Assembly: GCA_021647745.1 (NCBI GenBank)
Contig: JAKIUB010000013.1
Coordinates: forward strand, 1-64,000
Length of the DNA: 64,000 nucleotides
Direction of reading: 5' to 3'
From: Paracoccaceae bacterium
Lineage (GTDB): Bacteria; Pseudomonadota; Alphaproteobacteria; Rhodobacterales; Rhodobacteraceae
The position numbers and the translations under genes were made by a program. Below are positions 63,211 to 64,000 of this stretch, piece after piece (position 1 is the stretch's first letter; every line of letters begins with the position of its first letter). Below the pieces are notes generated by a model. The model was not told where the DNA came from, made no database searches, and saw nothing but the letters and a program-made list of their open reading frames with translations.

Positions 63211-63609
63211 GCAAAGCGCATGGTTCGAGAGAGATTCGATCACATAGCAGTTTTCAATTTTGCCTGAAGAGCAGCCCTCGGCCATGCGGGCCAGCTCTGC
63301 TTCGAGCCGCTGGAGCTGCGCTATTTTGGCGCGCACCGAGCCTAGATGGTTGGCCGCAATCTGGTTGGCCTGTGCGCAGGGCTGCTCGGGATGGGCTGCA
63401 AGGGTCAGCAGTTCCCGGATATCCTCGATTTTCAGGCCAAGGTCACGGGCGTGTTTGATAAAGCCGAGCCTGTCCAGCTCGGTTTTTGAATAGCGCCGCT
63501 GATTGCCGCTGGAGCGCTCGGGCGCAGCGATCAGTTTCATCTGCTCATAGTAGCGGATGGTCGGGATTTTCACCCCGGTCTTGCGGGAAAGTTCACCAAT
63601 GGAAAGCAT
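63196..63609 (-). CDS. MerR-family metal-responsive regulator, ZntR/CadR-like
   Basis: 137 residues: HTH (MLSIGELSRKTGVKIPTIRYYE, cited by ELSRKTGVKIPTIRYYE) and a dimerization helix, then cysteines at 78, 113, 121 and 133. Positions 78, 113 and 121 fit the metal site of ZntR/CadR-type sensors. No ribosome site precedes the ATG, so the mRNA may be leaderless. A palindrome at 63618-63654 covers the expected promoter. No metal transporter is adjacent. Confidence 0.83.
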   Translation of the reverse strand: MLSIGELSRKTGVKIPTIRYYEQMKLIAAPERSSGNQRRYSKTELDRLGFIKHARDLGLKIEDIRELLTLAAHPEQPCAQANQIAANHLGSVRAKIAQLQRLEAELARMAEGCSSGKIENCYVIESLSNHALCSESH

Positions 63610-63617
63610 GGGGGTCT

Positions 63618-63654
63618 CGGCTGTTAGCTATAGAAACTATAGCTTTTACAGCCG
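63618..63654. promoter_or_regulatory. Nested palindrome at the MerR promoter
   Basis: AGCTATAG-AAA-CTATAGCT (63626-63644, perfect) lies within a second inverted repeat CGGCTGT (63618-63624) / ACAGCCG (63648-63654). A 19-bp central dyad is the usual MerR operator between -35 and -10. It is 9 nt before the start codon. Confidence 0.6.
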
Positions 63655-63679
63655 GAACCACCCGATGGCAAGAGCCGCC

Positions 63680-64000
63680 CTAGCGCAAATAGCGGGTCGG
63701 GTCGACGCTTTCTGTGCCGACACGCACCTCGAAGTGCATGATCGGCGGATCGGCTGGCGCGACTTTGCCGATATTTTGCCCCTGTTGCACGGTTTCGCCT
63801 TTGCTTACGGTCACATCGGTTACTCTGCCATAGACGGTCATCAGGTCATTGGAGTGCCGGATCAGCACAATGGTGCCAAGACCGCCAAGGGATTCAGAGA
63901 CCAGCGCAACGGTGCCATTGCCAGCGGCTTGCACCGGAGCATTGGGCGCGGTGCGATAGTCCAGCCCTTCGTTTTTGTTGCTGCCGGTAGGCTTGTAGCC
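63680..64000 (-). CDS. LytM-domain protein, NlpD/EnvC-like, 3' part only
   Basis: The last 106 residues of a longer gene cut by the window edge. It has the M23/LytM fold (APNAPVQAAGNGTVAL, LIRHSNDLMTVYGRV, IGKVAPADPPIMHFEVR), but the first zinc motif reads NEGLDY instead of HxGxD and HxH is IMH, so it lacks ligands and is probably a nonenzymatic amidase activator. In related genomes such genes lie near tatC-serS-surE. Confidence 0.75.
   Translation of the reverse strand, partial: GYKPTGSNKNEGLDYRTAPNAPVQAAGNGTVALVSESLGGLGTIVLIRHSNDLMTVYGRVTDVTVSKGETVQQGQNIGKVAPADPPIMHFEVRVGTESVDPTRYLR

Overview
This window looks like chromosome from an alphaproteobacterium of the Rhodobacterales (Roseobacter/Paracoccaceae type). 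I base that on gene order and on lineage-typical proteins: a pyrH-frr-cdsA-dxr-rseP-bamA-skp-fabZ-lpxA-lpxI-lpxB chain, a petP/petR pair, a complete nuoA-N operon carrying extra reading frames and a DUF5337-type small membrane protein, nuoN-birA-coaX-rnj linkage, and a UbiM-like ubiquinone hydroxylase. Coding density is very high, with many ATGA/TAATG start-stop overlaps. I see no rRNA, tRNA, CRISPR array, insertion sequence or prophage.

Layout. 0-11 kb: translation (pyrH, frr), phospholipid and isoprenoid synthesis (cdsA, dxr), envelope proteolysis and outer-membrane assembly (rseP, bamA, skp), then lipid A genes (fabZ, lpxA, lpxI, lpxB); uppS, usually between frr and cdsA, is missing. 11-20 kb: petR/petP (minus), ilvE, a small secreted Cys protein, a nucleoside hydrolase, a UbiM-like hydroxylase, rsfS-rlmH, then a minus-strand ECF sigma / membrane protein / CnrX-like sensor cassette preceded by a four-EF-hand protein, then DUF983, a Nudix protein and rpmG. 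20-26 kb: a Bax-inhibitor-1 membrane protein, ybbA-ybbP export genes divergent from a TesA-like esterase, a DUF1127 protein and a LysR regulator. 26-29 kb: a minus-strand bufferin-type RiPP cluster (DoxX, DUF2063, DUF692/MNIO, DUF2282 precursor), preceded by a phased array of TAAC motifs.

29-48 kb: complex I (nuoA-N), interrupted by a 33-codon coupled ORF, a NuoE with a helix-hairpin-helix tail, a membrane-anchored paralogue of that tail, a DUF5337-like protein and a secreted four-cysteine protein; birA, coaX and rnj follow. An FNR-type site precedes nuoA. 48-55 kb: a DEAD-box helicase with a repeated basic tail, a ferredoxin-NADP reductase (with a second FNR-type site upstream), a multicopper oxidase/cytochrome c operon, and prfC. 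55-59.4 kb: an outer-membrane barrel-like protein, a 14-bp inverted repeat, then a tightly coupled SDR / membrane protein / AlkC-like / ArsM unit. 59.4-64 kb: an orphan ABC ATPase, tatABC with oppositely charged TatB and TatC tails, a DUF815-type ATPase, a MerR regulator with a large palindrome at its promoter, and the 3' part of a degenerate LytM (NlpD-like) protein running off the right edge.

The most notable material is (i) the copper-linked bufferin cluster with its 11-nt phased upstream repeats, (ii) the extra proteins embedded in the complex I operon, and (iii) the ArsM/AlkC unit. Bases 1-77 are the 5' flank of pyrH and possibly the tail of an upstream gene that I cannot identify. All homology statements are from memory of the families; no search was run.
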